From: Lujinxingia vulgaris
GTDB lineage: Bacteria; Myxococcota_A; Bradymonadia; Bradymonadales; Bradymonadaceae
Direction of reading: 5' to 3'
NCBI RefSeq assembly: GCF_007997005.1
Contig: NZ_VOSL01000052.1
Coordinates: 59,323-123,322, forward strand
Length of the DNA stretch: 64,000 nucleotides
Part shown: positions 27,065-36,221 of the stretch, piece by piece
How positions within the stretch are numbered: position 1 is the first letter of the stretch
Layout of the letters: every line of letters begins with the position of its first letter
Translations under genes and position numbers: made by a program
The notes under the pieces: model-generated
What the model saw: only the letters and a program-made list of their open reading frames with translations
The model's database searches: none
What the model was told of the DNA's origin: nothing

Positions 27065-27511
27065 TCAGGCTTCGAGCTCTTCGCCTTCATCGGTCACGAA
27101 CTGGTCGCGGATATGCGCCGGGTAACGCAGCGCTTCGGTGTTCTCAAGGGTGGCACCCACCCAGGAGATCCGCGAAATCGGCGCGTTGTCGCCCTGACGG
27201 TTCCCGATCTTGACGATGCGGGTGTAGCCGCCCTGGCGGCCCGAGATATCGTCCCGCTTGGCCAGGTCGTCGATGAGCTTGGAGACGAGCTCCTTATCAC
27301 CGAGACGCGCCAGGAGCTGACGACGAGCGTGCAGGTCGCCGCGCTTACCCAGGGTGATCATCCGGTCGGCCACACGACGAAGCTCTTTGGCCTTCGTGTC
27401 GGTCGTCTGGATCATCTCGTAGCGGATGAGGCTCTTGGCCAGGTTGTTGAAGAGCGCTTTACGGTGGGAGGTCTCCCGGCCGAAGCGCCGTGCATTCACT
27501 TTATGTCGCAT
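27065..27511 (-). CDS. rplQ: 50S ribosomal protein L17
   Basis: 148 residues. The start MRHKVNARRFGRETSHRKAL is the family hallmark; the core ends with RYPAHIRDQFVTDEGEELEA, whose acidic tail is slightly longer than in E. coli. L17 sits near the exit of the large subunit tunnel. GAGAGGAA precedes the ATG at 27511. Last gene of the infA-to-rplQ unit, 52 bp after rpoA and followed by a terminator. Confidence 0.98.
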   Translation of the reverse strand: MRHKVNARRFGRETSHRKALFNNLAKSLIRYEMIQTTDTKAKELRRVADRMITLGKRGDLHARRQLLARLGDKELVSKLIDDLAKRDDISGRQGGYTRIVKIGNRQGDNAPISRISWVGATLENTEALRYPAHIRDQFVTDEGEELEA

Positions 27512-27563
27512 CTTATTCCTCTCGCGCTTGCGGCATCTCGCCGCGCTTCGCCCGATTCAGCTC

Positions 27564-28568
27564 TCAGCTGCCTTCGGCCGTCTTCTTATCCAACTCTTTC
27601 GGAGGCCAGTTTTCGAGCTTGGTACCAAGCTCCAGGCTCATCCGCTCGAGGATCTCTTTGATCTCTTTGAGCGACTTACGCCCAAAGTTCTTCGTCTTCA
27701 GCAGCTCAGCCTCGGTCTTCTGGACCAGGTCGCCGACGAACTTGATACCGGCGGTCTGAAGGCAGTTAAAGCTGCGAACCGAGAGCTCCAGATCTTCGAT
27801 GGGCTTGAGGAGGTTCTCGTTGAACTCGGGAGTCTCCTCTTCGACCACCTCCGGCGGCTCGACGGTCTCATCGAAGTTGATGAAGATCGCCACCTGCTCT
27901 TTGAGGATCTTGGAGGCGTAAGCCACCGCGTCTTCGGGCAGCACGCTGCCGTCGGTCCAGACCTCAAGGGTGAGCTTGTCGTAGTCGGTACGCTGACCGA
28001 CACGCGCGTTGGTGATCTGGTAGTTCACCTTGCGGATCGGGCTGAACAGGGCGTCGATCGCGATGTCGCCCAGGCTGTCCTCGTCCGACTTGTTCTCATC
28101 GGCGGGCACATAACCGCGGCCCGAGCCGACGGTCAGCTCCATACGAAGCTTGCCGTTCTCGCCCACCGTGGCGATGTGGTGATCCGGGTTAAGGACCTCC
28201 ACGTTGTGCCCGGTCTGGATGTCGGCCCCGGTCACTTTGGCCGGTCCTTCCACATCGATCGTCACCACCTGGGTGTCATCGCCGTGCAACTTCAGGCGAA
28301 GCTCCTTGAGGTTGAGGACGATGTCGGTGACATCCTCCTTGACCTCGGGCAGGCTGGTAAACTCGTGCAACGCTCCATCGATCTTGATCTTGGTCACCGC
28401 CGCGCCAACGATGCTGCTCAGGAGAATCCTCCGCAGCGCGTTGCCGATGGTGATGCCGTAGCCACGCTCAAAAGGCTCGCACACGAACTTGGCGTACGTG
28501 TCGGTCTTCGAGCGCTGATCGATCTCAACTTCGCGAGGTTTAATCAGGTCGCGCCAGTTTCGATACAT
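27564..28568 (-). CDS. rpoA: RNA polymerase alpha subunit
   Basis: 334 residues. The N-terminal dimerisation domain carries [18 protein letters not shown]; the C-terminal domain (about 255-320) has [11 protein letters not shown] and the helix-hairpin-helix [14 protein letters not shown] that contacts UP elements and activators. Two ATGs lie 6 bases apart (28574 and 28568). GGAGG at 28577-28581 is only 2 bases from the first and 8 from the second, so the second is chosen. In most bacteria rpsD precedes rpoA; here only 94 bp separate rpoA from rpsK. Confidence 0.97.
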   Translation of the reverse strand: MYRNWRDLIKPREVEIDQRSKTDTYAKFVCEPFERGYGITIGNALRRILLSSIVGAAVTKIKIDGALHEFTSLPEVKEDVTDIVLNLKELRLKLHGDDTQVVTIDVEGPAKVTGADIQTGHNVEVLNPDHHIATVGENGKLRMELTVGSGRGYVPADENKSDEDSLGDIAIDALFSPIRKVNYQITNARVGQRTDYDKLTLEVWTDGSVLPEDAVAYASKILKEQVAIFINFDETVEPPEVVEEETPEFNENLLKPIEDLELSVRSFNCLQTAGIKFVGDLVQKTEAELLKTKNFGRKSLKEIKEILERMSLELGTKLENWPPKELDKKTAEGS

Positions 28569-28576
28569 TTCCATTG

Positions 28577-28581
28577 CCTCC
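28577..28581 (-). promoter_or_regulatory. Ribosome site deciding the rpoA start
   Basis: GGAGG on the minus strand. Its spacing (8 bases) favours the ATG at 28568 over the one at 28574 (2 bases), shortening RpoA by two residues. Confidence 0.6.
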
Positions 28582-28662
28582 GCACCACAGAATCATCAAC
28601 CAACGGGCCCCAACGCGCGGGGCGTGGGGCCCGAGTGCATCCACCTTGCTACGCCTCGTCGA

Positions 28663-29052
28663 TCAGACGCGGCGACGCTTGGGCGGACGGCACCCGTTAT
28701 GCGGCAAGGGGGTCACGTCACGGATCACGGTGACCTTCAGGCCGGCCGACTGCAGCGAGCGCAGCGCGGACTCACGACCCGGGCCCGGGCCCTTGAGGTA
28801 GACGGCGACCGACTTCAGGCCGTGCTCCTGGGCTTTGCGCGCGGCGTCTTCCGCGGCGATGCCGGCGGCGTAGGGCGTCGACTTACGCGAGCCTTTGAAG
28901 CTACGCGAGCCGGCACTCGACCACGACAGGGCGTTGCCCGAGGTGTCGGTCAGGGTCACGATGGTGTTGTTGAAGGTCGCGTGAATGTGCGCGATGCCGT
29001 TCTGGACATTCTTGCGTACGCGACGCTTGGTTCGTTGTTTCGGCTTTGCCAT
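28663..29052 (-). CDS. rpsK: 30S ribosomal protein S11
   Basis: 129 residues. Family motifs include [46 protein letters not shown] and the basic tail [13 protein letters not shown]11 lies in the platform of the small subunit next to the mRNA path. AGGAG is 9 bases before the ATG. It is followed directly by rpoA rather than by rpsD. Confidence 0.98.
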   Translation of the reverse strand: MAKPKQRTKRRVRKNVQNGIAHIHATFNNTIVTLTDTSGNALSWSSAGSRSFKGSRKSTPYAAGIAAEDAARKAQEHGLKSVAVYLKGPGPGRESALRSLQSAGLKVTVIRDVTPLPHNGCRPPKRRRV

Positions 29053-29175
29053 GATCTCATTCTCCTTCGCCCGCCGGTCCGCTCAACGCCGCAAAGGGCC
29101 GCTCGCGCGGCCGCCTTTACGACGCGACGCTCACCTGAATCGGTGCGATCGTCGTTTCTTTTATCGCTCTAAAGT

Positions 29176-29544
29176 TTAGCGCTTCTTGCGAACCATCGCG
29201 CGGCGCGGGCCACGGCGAGTACGGGCGTTGGTGCGAGTACGCTGACCGCGCACCGGAAGGCCGCGGCGGTGACGCAGACCGCGGTAGCAGCCCAGATCCT
29301 TGAGACGCTTGATGTTCATCTGGACTTCACGACGCAGGTCACCTTCGACCTGGTAGCCACGCTCGATCACTTCGCGAATACGCCGCACTTCCAGCTCATC
29401 GAGCACATCGGTGCTCGTGGAGGGATCGACCTCGGCTTTCTCCAGGATCTCTTTGGCCAGCGTGTGGCCAATCCCGTAGATGTAGGTCAGGGCGATATCG
29501 ACGCGCTTTCGGCGCGGCAGGTCAACACCAGCAATACGTGCCAC
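29176..29544 (-). CDS. rpsM: 30S ribosomal protein S13
   Basis: 122 residues: [20 protein letters not shown] at the start, [12 protein letters not shown], and [20 protein letters not shown] at the C-terminus. S13 contacts the large subunit and P-site tRNA. The start is GTG at 29544 with AGGAG 6 bases upstream. Confidence 0.98.
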   Translation of the reverse strand: MARIAGVDLPRRKRVDIALTYIYGIGHTLAKEILEKAEVDPSTSTDVLDELEVRRIREVIERGYQVEGDLRREVQMNIKRLKDLGCYRGLRHRRGLPVRGQRTRTNARTRRGPRRAMVRKKR

Positions 29545-29628
29545 GTTTTTCTCCTATCGAACTCTTTTAAATCCGCCGCCTCAAAAGCACCTCATATCAA
29601 CTCGAGGGCCCGGCGTCGCGATTGTTGA

Positions 29629-29742
29629 TTAGCCTTGCCGTTGCTTGTGGCGGGGGTTCTCGCAGATCACGCGAACCACGCCCTTGCGGCGGATGATTTT
29701 GCACTTGTCACACATGGGTTTGACCGAGGGACGTACCTTCAT
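29629..29742 (-). CDS. rpmJ: 50S ribosomal protein L36
   Basis: 37 residues: [20 protein letters not shown], then a Cys and His near the end ([13 protein letters not shown]). The C-x2-C ... C ... H set is the zinc-binding (C+) form. AAAGGAG lies 6 bases before the ATG at 29742. It is found by reading the minus strand between infA and rpsM, its usual place. Confidence 0.96.
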   Translation of the reverse strand: MKVRPSVKPMCDKCKIIRRKGVVRVICENPRHKQRQG

Positions 29743-29825
29743 CGTCGACTCCTTTCAGGGCCTGCTGTGGGCCTTCAATCCCAGCGACGCGCACTGCCCT
29801 GGATGGGAGATGCGCGGCTGCGTAA

Positions 29826-30044
29826 TTATTTCTCGCGGTAAACGATCCGGCCGCGGGTAAGATCGTAGGGAGAGAGCTCCACGGTCACCGTGTCGCCGGG
29901 CAGAATCTTGATAAAGTGCATCCGCATTTTACCGGAGATGTGTGCCAGAACCTGGTGGCCGTTCTCCAGCTCAACACGAAACATCGCGTTGGGGAGTGGC
30001 TCGATGACTTTACCCTGTACCTCAATGGCTTCTTCTTTCGCCAT
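29826..30044 (-). CDS. infA: Translation initiation factor IF-1
   Basis: 72 residues, one OB-fold: [39 protein letters not shown] and the C-terminal [17 protein letters not shown]. It binds the A site of the small subunit during initiation. First gene of the infA-rpmJ-rpsM-rpsK-rpoA-rplQ unit, with a promoter upstream at 30136-30164. Confidence 0.98.
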   Translation of the reverse strand: MAKEEAIEVQGKVIEPLPNAMFRVELENGHQVLAHISGKMRMHFIKILPGDTVTVELSPYDLTRGRIVYREK

Positions 30045-30135
30045 AGAATCGTTTCCTCGATGATGAACTTATGATCTCAACATGCCCGCAACGGGCGCAC
30101 TTCACCCTCGCAACCGGGGCATGGCAAGGGGGCGT

Positions 30136-30164
30136 TTCATACACAGTGCCCTGTGGGAAGTCAA
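30136..30164 (-). promoter_or_regulatory. Promoter of the infA-rpmJ-rpsM-rpsK-rpoA-rplQ unit
   Basis: On the minus strand TTGACT (30159-30164, 5 of 6), a 17-base spacer, then TATGAA (30136-30141, 4 of 6). It lies in the 215-bp gap between adk and infA and gives a leader of about 85 bases. Together with the gap, it suggests that infA starts its own transcription unit. Confidence 0.7.
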
Positions 30165-30259
30165 GCCCCACACAGAGCAGGATCATCACCCGAAGCTCCC
30201 GCGATCCTCGCGGCCTTCTGCAGCGACACAAAAGCGCAGAAGCAAAGGGTCGATGATCT

Positions 30260-30901
30260 TTATCCGATCACCTCGGCGATCGCGTCGTGAACCTCTTCGG
30301 GAGATTGCTCTCCGTCGATCGCCACCAGCGCCCCGATCTCCTGATAAAACGCGATCAAAGGAGCGGTCTGGGCATGGTAGCCCTCCAGACGCTTCTTGAT
30401 GGCGGCCGGCTGATCATCGTCACGCTTGATCAGCCCCTGATTGCCGCAGGCGTCGCAGACATCCGGCGTCGCCGGAGGGTTGAACATCTCGTGATACACC
30501 GCACCGCACGAGGGGCAGCTGATTCGACCGCCGAGACGACCGATCACGGCCTCATCGCTGACGACGATATTGAGCACCGCGTCCAGCTCAATGCCCATCT
30601 GCTGCAGAGCCTCGGCCTGTGCACGGGTGCGGGGGAAGCCGTCGAGGATAAATCCCTGGCTGGCGTCATCCTCGTCGAGGCGATCGCGGACAATGCCAAT
30701 CACCACCTCATCGGGCACAAGCTGGCCGGCGTCCATGTAGCGCGCCGCCTCCCTGCCCATCTCCGTTCCCTTGCGCCGCGCTTCTCGCAGCATATCGCCG
30801 GTGGAGATATGCGGGATGCTCTTCACGGTGGCGATCCGCTTGGCCTGGGTGCCTTTGCCGGCCCCGGGGGGGCCCAGCATCATAAGTCGTCTCTTGGACA
30901 T
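30260..30901 (-). CDS. adk: Adenylate kinase
   Basis: 213 residues; interconverts ATP + AMP and 2 ADP in the cytosol. The P-loop is GPPGAGKGTQA at 10-20. Other motifs are STGDMLRE, the AMP-binding region FILDGFPRTRAQAEAL, and a long-form LID domain with a four-Cys zinc site (CPSC ... CDAC). ATG at 30901 follows GAGGAA; an in-frame start 60 bases upstream has no family similarity. Downstream of secY as in many bacteria, but map is missing. Confidence 0.97.
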   Translation of the reverse strand: MSKRRLMMLGPPGAGKGTQAKRIATVKSIPHISTGDMLREARRKGTEMGREAARYMDAGQLVPDEVVIGIVRDRLDEDDASQGFILDGFPRTRAQAEALQQMGIELDAVLNIVVSDEAVIGRLGGRISCPSCGAVYHEMFNPPATPDVCDACGNQGLIKRDDDQPAAIKKRLEGYHAQTAPLIAFYQEIGALVAIDGEQSPEEVHDAIAEVIG

Positions 30902-30948
30902 GCGTTCCTCGTAGGGCTCAATATGAGCGCGCTTCAACGGGGCGCAAG

Positions 30949-30982
30949 CGAACAAACCCACCGCATGCGGTGGGTTTGTTCG
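30949..30982 (-). terminator. Perfect palindrome between secY and adk
   Basis: A 34-bp perfect palindrome (30949-30982) with TTTGTT in the descending arm on the minus strand, 24 bp after the secY stop and 47 bp before adk. It could be an intrinsic terminator or attenuator lowering adk expression relative to the ribosomal genes. Confidence 0.6.
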
Positions 30983-31006
30983 TTTAGCGCGACGCCTGCA
31001 GGGCGC

Positions 31007-32362
31007 TCAGATGTTTTCGGGCTCATCCAGGGTGCGTCCCTTGATGCGGGAGCTTCCCTCGGCCGAACCGGGCCGCGCGCCGAAACCTTCATAGTGGCGC
31101 GTGATGAGGTGGTTCTCAATCTGTCCGACCGTATCCAGACCAACGACCACCAGAATGAGCAAGCTGGTTCCACCGAAGTAGAAGTTCACGCCGAGCTCAT
31201 CGATGAGGAAGTAGGGCAGGACACAGACCGCCGCCACATAGATGGCACCGGCGGTGGTCAGTCGCGTCAGCAGCTGATCGATATACTCCGCGGTCTTCTT
31301 GCCGGGGCGAATGCCGGGCACGAAGGCGTTGGACTTCTTCAGGTTATCGGCGATGTCCATCGGGTTCACCTGGACGGCCGTGTAGAAGTAACAGAAGAAG
31401 ATGATCAGCACGACGTAGATCAGGTTGTAACGCCAGTCGCCGGGCACCAGAACGGTCTGAATGAATTGACCGATCGGGTGATCCTGGAAGTAGCTGGCGA
31501 TCGTCGTCGGGAAGATCAGAAGCGACATGGCGAAGATCGGCGGGATCACGCCGGCCATATTCACCTTGAGCGGCAGGTGGTGGGCCTGCCCGCCGTAGAT
31601 CTTACGCCCGACCATACGCTTGGCGTACTGCAGAGGGATGCGACGCTGAGCCGTCTCCATCAACACGATGAAGGCCGTCACACCGATCGCGACCACCAGC
31701 AGGATGCCCACCGTAAAGGTGCTCATCGCGCCGGTCGTGTACTGGGTGTAGGTCTGAAAGAGCGCGGTGGGGAACGAAGCGATGATCGCGCCGGTGATGA
31801 TAAGCGAGATCCCGTTGCCGATCCCTCGCTCGGTGATCTGCTCACCGAGCCACATCACAAACACCGTCCCGGCCGTCAGCGTCAATACAGTCAGCAGACG
31901 GAAGGGCCAGCCCGGAGAGACCAGAAGGCCCAGCTCCGGGTTGGAGTTGTGCATGTTCTCCAGGTAGAGCGAGATGCCGAAACCCTGGATGATCCCGAGT
32001 ACAACGGTGCCGTAGCGCGTGTACTGCGTGATCTTCTTACGCCCCGACTCCCCTTCTTTCTTGAGACGCTCGATGGCCGGAACGACCACCTGCATCAGCT
32101 GAAAGATAATGGAAGACGAGATGTAGGGCATGATCCCCAGCGCGAAGATGCTCATCATCTCCAGCGCACCGCCGGTAAAGAGGTTTACAAGGCCCAGAAG
32201 CCCACCACCGTCGCCCGACATCATCTCGGACATCGACCCTCGGTCGACACCGGGGACGGTGATGAACACGCCGATCCGATAGATCGCCAGGAGCCCCGCC
32301 GTAAAGAGCAGTCGCCGACGCAGCTCAGGGATCTTCGGTATATCTCGAAACTTACCTGCCAC
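31007..32362 (-). CDS. secY: Preprotein translocase subunit SecY
   Basis: 451 residues, ten predicted membrane spans; the central pore of the Sec translocon. Typical segments include LRRRLLFTAGLLAIYRIG (TM1), LGIMPYISSSIIFQLM (TM2 plug side), GEQITERGIGNGISLIITG, AKRMVGRKIYGGQAHHLPLK (cytosolic loop) and NPMDIADNLKKSNAFVPGIRPG. The start is GTG at 32362, one base after the rplO stop, so the two are coupled. A high level of secreted proteins elsewhere in the window fits an active Sec route. Confidence 0.98.
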   Translation of the reverse strand: MAGKFRDIPKIPELRRRLLFTAGLLAIYRIGVFITVPGVDRGSMSEMMSGDGGGLLGLVNLFTGGALEMMSIFALGIMPYISSSIIFQLMQVVVPAIERLKKEGESGRKKITQYTRYGTVVLGIIQGFGISLYLENMHNSNPELGLLVSPGWPFRLLTVLTLTAGTVFVMWLGEQITERGIGNGISLIITGAIIASFPTALFQTYTQYTTGAMSTFTVGILLVVAIGVTAFIVLMETAQRRIPLQYAKRMVGRKIYGGQAHHLPLKVNMAGVIPPIFAMSLLIFPTTIASYFQDHPIGQFIQTVLVPGDWRYNLIYVVLIIFFCYFYTAVQVNPMDIADNLKKSNAFVPGIRPGKKTAEYIDQLLTRLTTAGAIYVAAVCVLPYFLIDELGVNFYFGGTSLLILVVVGLDTVGQIENHLITRHYEGFGARPGSAEGSSRIKGRTLDEPENI

Positions 32363-32363
32363 G

Positions 32364-32810
32364 TCAGATAACCTCTACGCTGCCCCCGACGCCTTCGATC
32401 GCCGCTTTCGCGGACTTGCTGAACTTGGTGGCTTTGACCGAAAGCTTCTTGGTCAGCTCACCGTTGCCCAGGATCTTCACGCCGTCGAGGTTTCGCTTGA
32501 CCAGGCCCTTGGAACGCAACGACTCGAGATCGACGGTGTCGCCGTCCTCAAAGACGCGCTCAAGGTCCTGAAGATTGATGATGGTGTAGTGCTTCTCAAA
32601 GGGGTTGGAGAAACCGACCTTCGGCAGGCGCCGATGGAGCGGAGTCTGACCACCCTCGAAGCGGGCGTGCACCGAGCCGCCGCTACGGGCCTTCTGGCCC
32701 TTCTGGCCCTTACCGGCGGTTTTGCCGAGGGTGGAGCCATGACCGCGACCGACGCGCTTGCGCTTTCGGTTCGCCCCTTTGGGGGCTTTCAGGTTGGTAA
32801 GATCAGTCAT
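32364..32810 (-). CDS. rplO: 50S ribosomal protein L15
   Basis: 148 residues: [21 protein letters not shown] and the Gly/Lys-rich extension [22 protein letters not shown], then [12 protein letters not shown]. Late assembly protein of the large subunit. One base before secY and 2 bases after rpmD. Confidence 0.98.
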   Translation of the reverse strand: MTDLTNLKAPKGANRKRKRVGRGHGSTLGKTAGKGQKGQKARSGGSVHARFEGGQTPLHRRLPKVGFSNPFEKHYTIINLQDLERVFEDGDTVDLESLRSKGLVKRNLDGVKILGNGELTKKLSVKATKFSKSAKAAIEGVGGSVEVI

Positions 32811-32812
32811 GA

Positions 32813-32998
32813 TTATTCCTCAATCGTTTCCACGGTCACCAGGTGCTGGACCTTGGCGATCTGGCCACGGGTGGTGGGATGATCGGTAACGACCACGCTG
32901 TCGCGGATCTTGCGCAGTCCCAGGCTATGTACGTTGGCGCGCTGACGCTCGGTTTTACCGGCGAGACCACGCACCAGGGTGACTTTAAGCTGAGCCAT
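32813..32998 (-). CDS. rpmD: 50S ribosomal protein L30
   Basis: 61 residues, single L30 fold: [20 protein letters not shown] and [20 protein letters not shown]. It ends two bases before the start of rplO. A 125-bp spacer separates it from rpsE upstream, longer than in most genomes. Confidence 0.97.
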   Translation of the reverse strand: MAQLKVTLVRGLAGKTERQRANVHSLGLRKIRDSVVVTDHPTTRGQIAKVQHLVTVETIEE

Positions 32999-33123
32999 GG
33001 TGTGCTCCTATATCGAACGCACAGTGCAGATCAAGCGCACCGGCGATCGGCTCATGGGTTGGGGTGAGACAGGGCGTGTGAACCGATGAGCGTCATCGAT
33101 CCGCACGCCCTGCTCGACCCGAA

Positions 33124-33636
33124 TCAGGCGCTGGCTTCTTCGCTGACGTCCTGACCAAGGCGGCGGCGGTATTCATCCGGATCGCTGAGCTGCTTGAGGG
33201 CGTCCATGGTGGCCCGCACGACGTTGTGCGGGTTGTTGGAGCCCAGGCTCTTGGAGAGGATGTTGCCCACGCCGGCCAGTTCCAGGATGTAACGCACCGC
33301 CCCACCGGCGATGATACCGGTACCGGCGCTGGCCGGACGAAGGAGCACGCGACCGGAGTTAAAACGGCCCAGCGCTTCGTGGGGAATGGTGCCATCGAGA
33401 AGCGGCACGGTGATCATGGATTTGCGGGCCTGCTCGTTCGCCTTGCGGATCGCCTCGGGGACCTCATTGGCCTTACCGTGTCCGACCCCAACGCGTCCGT
33501 CGCCGTCGCCGACGACCACGATCGCGCCAAAGCTGAATCGACGGCCGCCTTTGACGACTTTCGAGACTCGGCTGATGGCGACGACCTGATCACGGAGATC
33601 CGAGTCGGCGCTTCTTCTACGTCGTCCTTGTGCCAC
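33124..33636 (-). CDS. rpsE: 30S ribosomal protein S5
   Basis: 170 residues: double-stranded RNA-binding part ([38 protein letters not shown]) and the C-terminal domain ([31 protein letters not shown]). S5 takes part in mRNA entry and fidelity. GTG start at 33636 with GGGAGG 5 bases upstream. Confidence 0.98.
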   Translation of the reverse strand: MAQGRRRRSADSDLRDQVVAISRVSKVVKGGRRFSFGAIVVVGDGDGRVGVGHGKANEVPEAIRKANEQARKSMITVPLLDGTIPHEALGRFNSGRVLLRPASAGTGIIAGGAVRYILELAGVGNILSKSLGSNNPHNVVRATMDALKQLSDPDEYRRRLGQDVSEEASA

Positions 33637-33648
33637 AGTGCCTCCCTA

Positions 33649-34017
33649 TCAGAACTGGAGGCCCGCTTCGCGGGCCCCCTCGGCCACAGCCGCGATGCGA
33701 CCGTGGTAGATGAATCCGTTGCGATCGAAGACCACCTGATCGATGCCCTTCTCCAGGGCACGCGCGGCGAGAAGTTTACCCACTTCTTTGGCCTGGGCGG
33801 TCTTGTCGAGCTCGGCCAACTCCGAGCGCTTCTCTTTATCGTTGCTGCCAGCTGCGGCCAGGGTGCGCCCGTCGATATCATCGACAAGCTGCGCGTAGAT
33901 GCCGGAGTTGGAGCGGAACACCGTCAAGCGAGGACGCTCGGCGGTACCCGTAATTTTCTTGCGAATGCGACGCTTGCGGCGAAGCCGGTTGCTCGCTTTA
34001 TCGCTCTTACTAAGCAT
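33649..34017 (-). CDS. rplR: 50S ribosomal protein L18
   Basis: 122 residues: [31 protein letters not shown] and [22 protein letters not shown]. It binds 5S rRNA. ATG at 34017; 12 bp before rpsE. Confidence 0.98.
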   Translation of the reverse strand: MLSKSDKASNRLRRKRRIRKKITGTAERPRLTVFRSNSGIYAQLVDDIDGRTLAAAGSNDKEKRSELAELDKTAQAKEVGKLLAARALEKGIDQVVFDRNGFIYHGRIAAVAEGAREAGLQF

Positions 34018-34065
34018 GATGAGACCTCTTCAGTGAACCCGTCGCCCGGGGGCGAGGGGGTGCGA

Positions 34066-34602
34066 TTAGGCGCCGGACTTGCCAGCCTTACGACGGATGA
34101 CTTCGTCGCTGTACTTGATGCCTTTGCCCTTGTAGGGCTCCGGCTTACGCAGGCCGCGGATCTTGGCGGCAACCTGACCGAGCAGTTCTTTGTCCACGCT
34201 CTCGAGGGTCAATTGCGTCTGACGCTCGATGGTGGCGCTGACCGAAGCGGGCAGCTCAAACATGATCGGGTGGCTGTAGCCCAGATCGAAGCGAAGGAAC
34301 TGACCGCGCTGTTCGGCACGGTAACCAACGCCGTTGATCTCCAGCGAGCGCTTGTAGCCCTCGGAGACACCTTCGACCATGTTGGCCACCAGGCTGCGCA
34401 CCAGGCCCTGGAAACTGCGGGCGGTGCGGCCGTCATCGCGACGCGAGATGATGATCTCATTGCCCTCAATCGCCACTTCAACTTCCTGGCTGAGCTCACG
34501 GCTCAACTCGCCCTTGGGGCCTTTGACCAGGATGGTGTGACCGTCGAGTTTGACGTCGACTTTCTCCGGGATGGTTACCGGCTGTTTACCAATTCGACTC
34601 AT
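34066..34602 (-). CDS. rplF: 50S ribosomal protein L6
   Basis: 178 residues: MSRIGKQPVTIPEKVDVKL, the first half with GLVRSLVANMVEGVSEGYKR, and the C-terminal LRKPEPYKGKGIKYSDEVIR. L6 sits near the factor-binding site of the large subunit. Confidence 0.98.
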   Translation of the reverse strand: MSRIGKQPVTIPEKVDVKLDGHTILVKGPKGELSRELSQEVEVAIEGNEIIISRRDDGRTARSFQGLVRSLVANMVEGVSEGYKRSLEINGVGYRAEQRGQFLRFDLGYSHPIMFELPASVSATIERQTQLTLESVDKELLGQVAAKIRGLRKPEPYKGKGIKYSDEVIRRKAGKSGA

Positions 34603-34625
34603 TTTATTCTCCCGAGGTCAAAGGC

Positions 34626-35027
34626 TCAGTAAACGGTGCAGAGCAGCTCACCGCCGACCTTGGCTGCGCGGGCGTCGGCATCGGAGAGCACGCCACGCGA
34701 GGTGGAGAGCACCGCCAGGCCGAGGCCATTGAGCACGCTGGGGATTTCACCGACACCGACGTAGACGCGGCGAGAGGGCTTGCTCACTCGCTTAAGCGAG
34801 CGAATCATGCCGACTTCATCCTTGTCATAACGAAGCGTGACGACGAGCTTGCCCTGAGGGCCCTCATCGAGACGCTCCACGCCGCCGACGTAGCCGCGAT
34901 CGGCCAGGATCTGGATGACCGCGTACTTCAGGTTGCTGGCGGGCATCTCCACCGTGGCGTGACCGGCCTGCTGGCCGTTACGAATACGGGTGAGCATATC
35001 CGCTACCGGATCTTGCACCACTCCCAT
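34626..35027 (-). CDS. rpsH: 30S ribosomal protein S8
   Basis: 133 residues: VVQDPVADMLTRIRNGQQAG, RVSKPSRRVYVG, and GLGLAVLSTSRGVLSDADAR with LCTVY at the end. ATG at 35027 has AAGGAG 6 bases upstream; the 12-residue longer form lacks family similarity. S8 binds 16S rRNA and, in E. coli, represses the spc operon. Confidence 0.97.
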   Translation of the reverse strand: MGVVQDPVADMLTRIRNGQQAGHATVEMPASNLKYAVIQILADRGYVGGVERLDEGPQGKLVVTLRYDKDEVGMIRSLKRVSKPSRRVYVGVGEIPSVLNGLGLAVLSTSRGVLSDADARAAKVGGELLCTVY

Positions 35028-35184
35028 GATCACTCCTTGTTCGGTCCGGTTCCTCTCGCTCACAGGGTTGCAGGCTTAGTGGAAGCCCGCAGACGCGGTG
35101 AGGATGAGAGGCCTTTACCGAAGTGTGCGGCGAGGCTGGACCGACCACCTTTGGCCGAACCGCTCGTCGCGTGTTCTGGTTAAC

Positions 35185-35370
35185 TTACCAACTGGCCTTC
35201 GTCACACCCGGGAGCTCGCCGCGCAGGGCAAGTTCACGGAAGCAAATCCGGCACATGTCGAACTTACGAAGGTACGCCCGTGAGCGACCGCAGCGGGGGC
35301 AGCGGTTGTACTCGCGAACGGCGAACTTCGCCTTCTTCTTCGATTTTTCTACAAGAGCTTTGCGTGCCAC
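35185..35370 (-). CDS. rpsN: 30S ribosomal protein S14, zinc type
   Basis: 61 residues: the short type Z form with two CxxC pairs (RCPRCGRSR and DMCRICFRE) for one zinc. The C-terminus [11 protein letters not shown] is the family end. GTG start at 35370. A 157-bp spacer separates it from rpsH. Confidence 0.97.
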   Translation of the reverse strand: MARKALVEKSKKKAKFAVREYNRCPRCGRSRAYLRKFDMCRICFRELALRGELPGVTKASW

Positions 35371-35445
35371 ACGTATCTCCGCGTGTCGGGCCGAACCAAA
35401 CGATTGGGAGCGCGCGGCCTCGGCCGGCCAACGCGCTCACAGTGC

Positions 35446-35985
35446 TTACTTGCGGAAGGGCATGCCCAGCTTGCGCAGCAGAGCCAGGCCCACTTCGTCG
35501 TTCTCCGCGCTGGTGACGATCGTGATGTTCATCCCGCGGATCTTGTCGACCTTATCGTAGTCGATCTCCGGGAAGATGATCTGCTCACGCACACCGAGCG
35601 AGTAGTTACCGTGGCCGTCGAAGGACTTCGGGCTGATACCCTTGAAGTCACGAACACGGGGAAGCGCAACGTAGATCAGGCGCTCAAGAAATTCCCACAT
35701 ACGCTCGCCACGCAGGGTGACTTTGACGCCGATCGGCATCCCTTCGCGAAGTTTGAAGGTTGCGATCGAGCGGCGGGCGCGGGCGACGACGGGCTTCTGG
35801 CCGGTGATGATGGCCATCTCGGCGGCGGCGCCTTCGATGATCTTGGAGTTCTGGACGGCTTCGCCCAGGCCCATGTTCACCGAGACTTTCTTGATGCGCG
35901 GAACCCTCATCGGGTTGGAGAAGGTGTGCTCCTCCATCAGCGCGGGGACGATCTCGTTACGGTACTTCTGTTCCAAAAACGCCAT
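35446..35985 (-). CDS. rplE: 50S ribosomal protein L5
   Basis: 179 residues: [40 protein letters not shown] and a C-terminal [14 protein letters not shown] with the basic end [12 protein letters not shown]5 binds 5S rRNA and touches P-site tRNA. ATG at 35985 follows GGAGAA; the extra 12 residues of a longer form are not family-like. First gene after the 236-bp break from rplX. Confidence 0.97.
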   Translation of the reverse strand: MAFLEQKYRNEIVPALMEEHTFSNPMRVPRIKKVSVNMGLGEAVQNSKIIEGAAAEMAIITGQKPVVARARRSIATFKLREGMPIGVKVTLRGERMWEFLERLIYVALPRVRDFKGISPKSFDGHGNYSLGVREQIIFPEIDYDKVDKIRGMNITIVTSAENDEVGLALLRKLGMPFRK

Positions 35986-36145
35986 TTTGGGTTCTCCATC
36001 GCTGGCAGGTTTCTGTACCACCAGCCTAAATCGGTTTTCTCACCCGGGGAAAAAGCGCACAGGCGCTCTCAAACGCCCCCGGAGGTTGGCGCCTCACACA
36101 AAAAAGACGATGAAGACGATCTTCATCGCCGTACAGAGGGCGCCC

Positions 36146-36174
36146 TACTTAACGAACGCGCCCGGATGTGTCAA
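36146..36174 (-). promoter_or_regulatory. Candidate internal promoter before rplE
   Basis: On the minus strand a perfect TTGACA (36169-36174), a 17-base spacer, then TAAGTA (36146-36151, weak; a 16-base spacer gives TTAAGT). It sits just downstream of the hairpin that follows rplX, in the unusually long rplX-rplE gap, and would give a separate spc-type unit starting with rplE. Confidence 0.4.
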
Positions 36175-36180
36175 GCGCAA

Positions 36181-36209
36181 CGAGCGCCCCCGGATCCCGG
36201 GGACGCTCG
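36181..36209 (-). terminator. GC hairpin after rplX
   Basis: A 13-bp stem (36181-36193 with 36197-36209) with one G-U pair and a 3-base loop, 12 bp after the rplX stop. No T run follows, so it may slow or partly terminate transcription between the S10-like and spc-like parts. Confidence 0.5.
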
Positions 36210-36221
36210 CTGTGAAAGATC

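Noticed and set aside
30022..30231. Open frame of 69 codons on the minus strand between adk and infA
   Set aside because: No ribosome site or recognisable product; it overlaps infA and the infA promoter.
30287..32371. Open frame of 694 codons on the plus strand
   Set aside because: Antisense to adk and secY, both certain genes; it reflects GC-rich codon bias on the opposite strand.
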